A DNA stretch of 20,857 nucleotides. Origin: Phallusia fumigata. Its lineage: Eukaryota > Chordata > Ascidiacea > Phlebobranchia > Ascidiidae. A model generated the notes under the pieces. The model was not told the origin of the DNA. It worked only from the letters and a program-made list of their open reading frames with translations, and did not search any database. The DNA is taken from contig QXVZ01005307.1 in the NCBI GenBank assembly GCA_008931825.1, positions 1 to 20,857 of the forward strand, in the 5' to 3' direction. The position numbers and the translations under genes were made by a program. Positions 19,196 through 20,857 of this stretch are shown one piece after another (positions within the stretch are counted from its first letter, which is position 1; each line of letters opens with the position of its first letter).

Positions 19196-19356
19196 TTACG
19201 GATTAAGAACCATGTATTCAAGACATGTTGTCTGGATCGGTTCCTCGTAGGGTTGGATGTCATCGGCTTGTTGTTGTTGTGGCGTGGAGGGTTGAACAGA
19301 GTTATTGACGTTGATTGGATGGATATTGTGTGGTCTCATGATTCGGTGATTTTCAG
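19196..19356 (-). other. Candidate terminal exon with an ITIM-like tail
   Basis: After a good acceptor (tttgctttcag) an open frame of 53 codons runs to TAA 19196-19198. It opens with a split GCT codon (phase 1), exactly like the tail exons of genes A-C. It has no obvious sequence match to those tails. It carries a Gln run (TPQQQQADDIQP), a YEEP motif and LEYMVL near the end; the last fits the L-x-Y-x-x-L ITIM pattern. It may be the tail exon of gene D from before its decay, or the last exon of a transcript whose other exons I cannot identify. Confidence 0.4.
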
Positions 19357-19472
19357 CTGAAAGCAAATTAAACTTGAGTTGTTGCACAGCTATAACACAA
19401 TGCATACTTCCAACCTCTAAACTGACCAATAAAAAGTAAAAACAAACGTCTTTTAACAACAGATGTATCTTT

Positions 19473-19994
19473 ATCGCTTCCATCATTCCACTGAAACTTG
19501 TCGGTGTTTCTGATTCTCTTTGCACCGTTTGAATAATAAGAAAGGATGATCTAAAATTAAAAAAAACAGGTTACAGTGCATGCTCCTTAATCATCGTGAG
19601 TATTTGTTAAGGTAAAAGGCGCAAAAAAACGTGTTTGAAATTGCAATTTTTATACTTAACTAGTTACAATGCACTTGTACAGGATTAGGATCCAACAGCG
19701 ATTTTTTATAGTTGTATAACCCAACAGCAAATTTAATTTTTATATCACTGTAATCATGTCGTTATTAGATGATGACGTCATATCGCAAAAAAGTTGGTAG
19801 GAGTTAAACAATGGCCAAAATGCGTTGTTTTGACGTTAGCAACATTAGCTTGCAACGCAGAACATCCCATCTCTGCTTCTGCATATGAATTGATTCATTT
19901 CCATCGAATATTAAAATCCATTGAAGTTATGCCAAGTTCGTCCCTCAGCAGAAACAGATAAACAAAATATAAACAAGAAAACTAACAACGCCAT
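19473..19994 (-). pseudogene. Pseudogene D: broken paralog of the C-type lectin receptors
   Basis: The first exon (19994 down to about 19823) starts MALLVFLFIFCLSVSAEG like genes A and B. It hits a TAA at 19911-19913, where gene A has CAA (Gln). It then lacks 5 bases in the MTPVTSY segment and loses homology after ANVKTT, without a visible donor. A fragment of CTLD exon 2 (19550 down to about 19473) keeps the acceptor and WNDGS but carries a one-base insertion near its start. The QPN loop, last three cysteines, stalk and membrane exons are missing. Three independent lesions make a functional CTLD receptor very unlikely. Confidence 0.8.
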
Positions 19995-20028
19995 GTTTGT
20001 TTTTCAATAAATTTAGGGTTGTTTCCCT

Positions 20029-20850
20029 CTAAAAGATATTAATAACATGTTTTCCAGCAATCGCAATCTCATACAGTATTCCACACTCATCAAATACAAA
20101 CTGAATTGTAACAACCCTTTCCACATGGACCGGAGATGGATTTGATTAATTGCCATTTCCTCGTATTAATGCTCCACTAAATGTAGTTACTACCTGTCAC
20201 TAATCAAATCATAGTTTCTACCTGTTCATGTCGCATGCAAACTTTCAGTTAACAAAAAAAGCTAATTCTAGTATTAATTCTCCACAAAACATAGTTGCTA
20301 TTTTTACAAACGGCACAAAAACTTATTGAGAACACAAATGTCGGGTAAGCCTGTTATAAATGTATAAATCTTCACGTCAAAAAAAACAAAGAAGCTCCCG
20401 ACGGCCTTCCCATACGCAAAACTGTGACACGGGAATTTCTTTGTGGTGACGTCATGATACTTTCGTTTCTGTCTCCACGTGGACTGAATTGATTGTCTTA
20501 ATCCACCGGGTGATGTCTACATTTAGTCCGCCAGTACACGCTCGATTTAAATGATAACCGTTTATAAGCAAATCGTCCAAAATTTTTACCCCAGGTTTTA
20601 CAAATGAAAGGAATGTTTCGAACTAAAACTGTATGCACAAGATTTTCTACATTGATTACTCATAGACCGTCCTAATTCTAAAATTATTGCGTTTGCAACT
20701 TTGTGTAACGAGCAGTTTCAAAACCTATCTAGCAAAGACGTATCAAGTATAATTTAAACAGCGAGTGGTCCAGTGGAATATCGAGTTTATAATTACTTGT
20801 TGTAAATCAGAAATCTAGTCACGCAACATGACCATAAGTCAGATACGTTG
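20029..20850. repeat. 5' flank of D, homologous to the flank of gene B, with an insertion
   Basis: It is collinear with 17225-17840 except for about 285 bp of extra sequence at roughly 20045-20330, between tgtttccctct and cacaaatgtc. The insert holds two related segments (cgtattaatgctccactaaa and agtattaattctccacaaaa). A TGACGTCA site at 20447-20454 corresponds to TAACGTCA in the B flank. Confidence 0.65.
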
Positions 20851-20857
20851 GTGAAAC

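Overview
The window looks like invertebrate animal nuclear DNA: A+T-rich by eye, short GT-AG introns of roughly 150-500 bp, scattered tRNA-derived and inverted-repeat elements, and no operon-like or bacterial features. The compact multi-exon genes and very high polymorphism suggest a tunicate of the Ciona type. That is an inference from style; no marker in the window proves it.

The content is a tandem cluster of membrane C-type lectin receptor genes, all on the minus strand. From right to left they are a pseudogene D (about 19.2-20.0 kb), gene B (14.6-17.2 kb), gene C (9.5-12.1 kb) and gene A (1.5-5.7 kb). A, B and C share one six-exon plan: signal peptide plus first half of the C-type lectin domain (CTLD); second half of the CTLD; Thr-rich stalk; transmembrane exon; short juxtamembrane exon of 50-56 bp; long cytoplasmic exon rich in tyrosine motifs. 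Intron phases match at every junction (1,1,1,2,1). The proteins are type I receptors with an extracellular lectin head and a cytoplasmic tail that looks built for SH2-adaptor signalling. The paralogs differ in three places: the Ca/sugar-site motif (QPN or EPN), stalk length (57, 93 and 116 codons) and tail. Gene C has ten YD motifs, eight of them spaced every 13-14 residues. Gene B loses most of its tail motifs to a 1-base frameshift. D is broken but is followed by a different short tail exon with an ITIM-like motif.

Two single N bases (3615 and 5020) mark contig joins. On each side the same sequence is present twice (2511-3614 = 3616-4669; 4694-5019 = 5021-5346). The apparent duplication of the CTLD and stalk exons in gene A is therefore best read as unmerged, probably allelic, contig ends.

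The intergenic DNA holds decayed repeats. There are three copies of a block of about 0.6-1.3 kb, a shared 5' flank upstream of B and D, a palindromic 62-bp tandem repeat, tRNA-like fragments, a hairpin (MITE-like) element in a gene A intron, and one candidate plus-strand exon with a signal peptide (6710-6865). The functional reading, a diversifying family of lectin immune-type receptors, is inference from domain layout.
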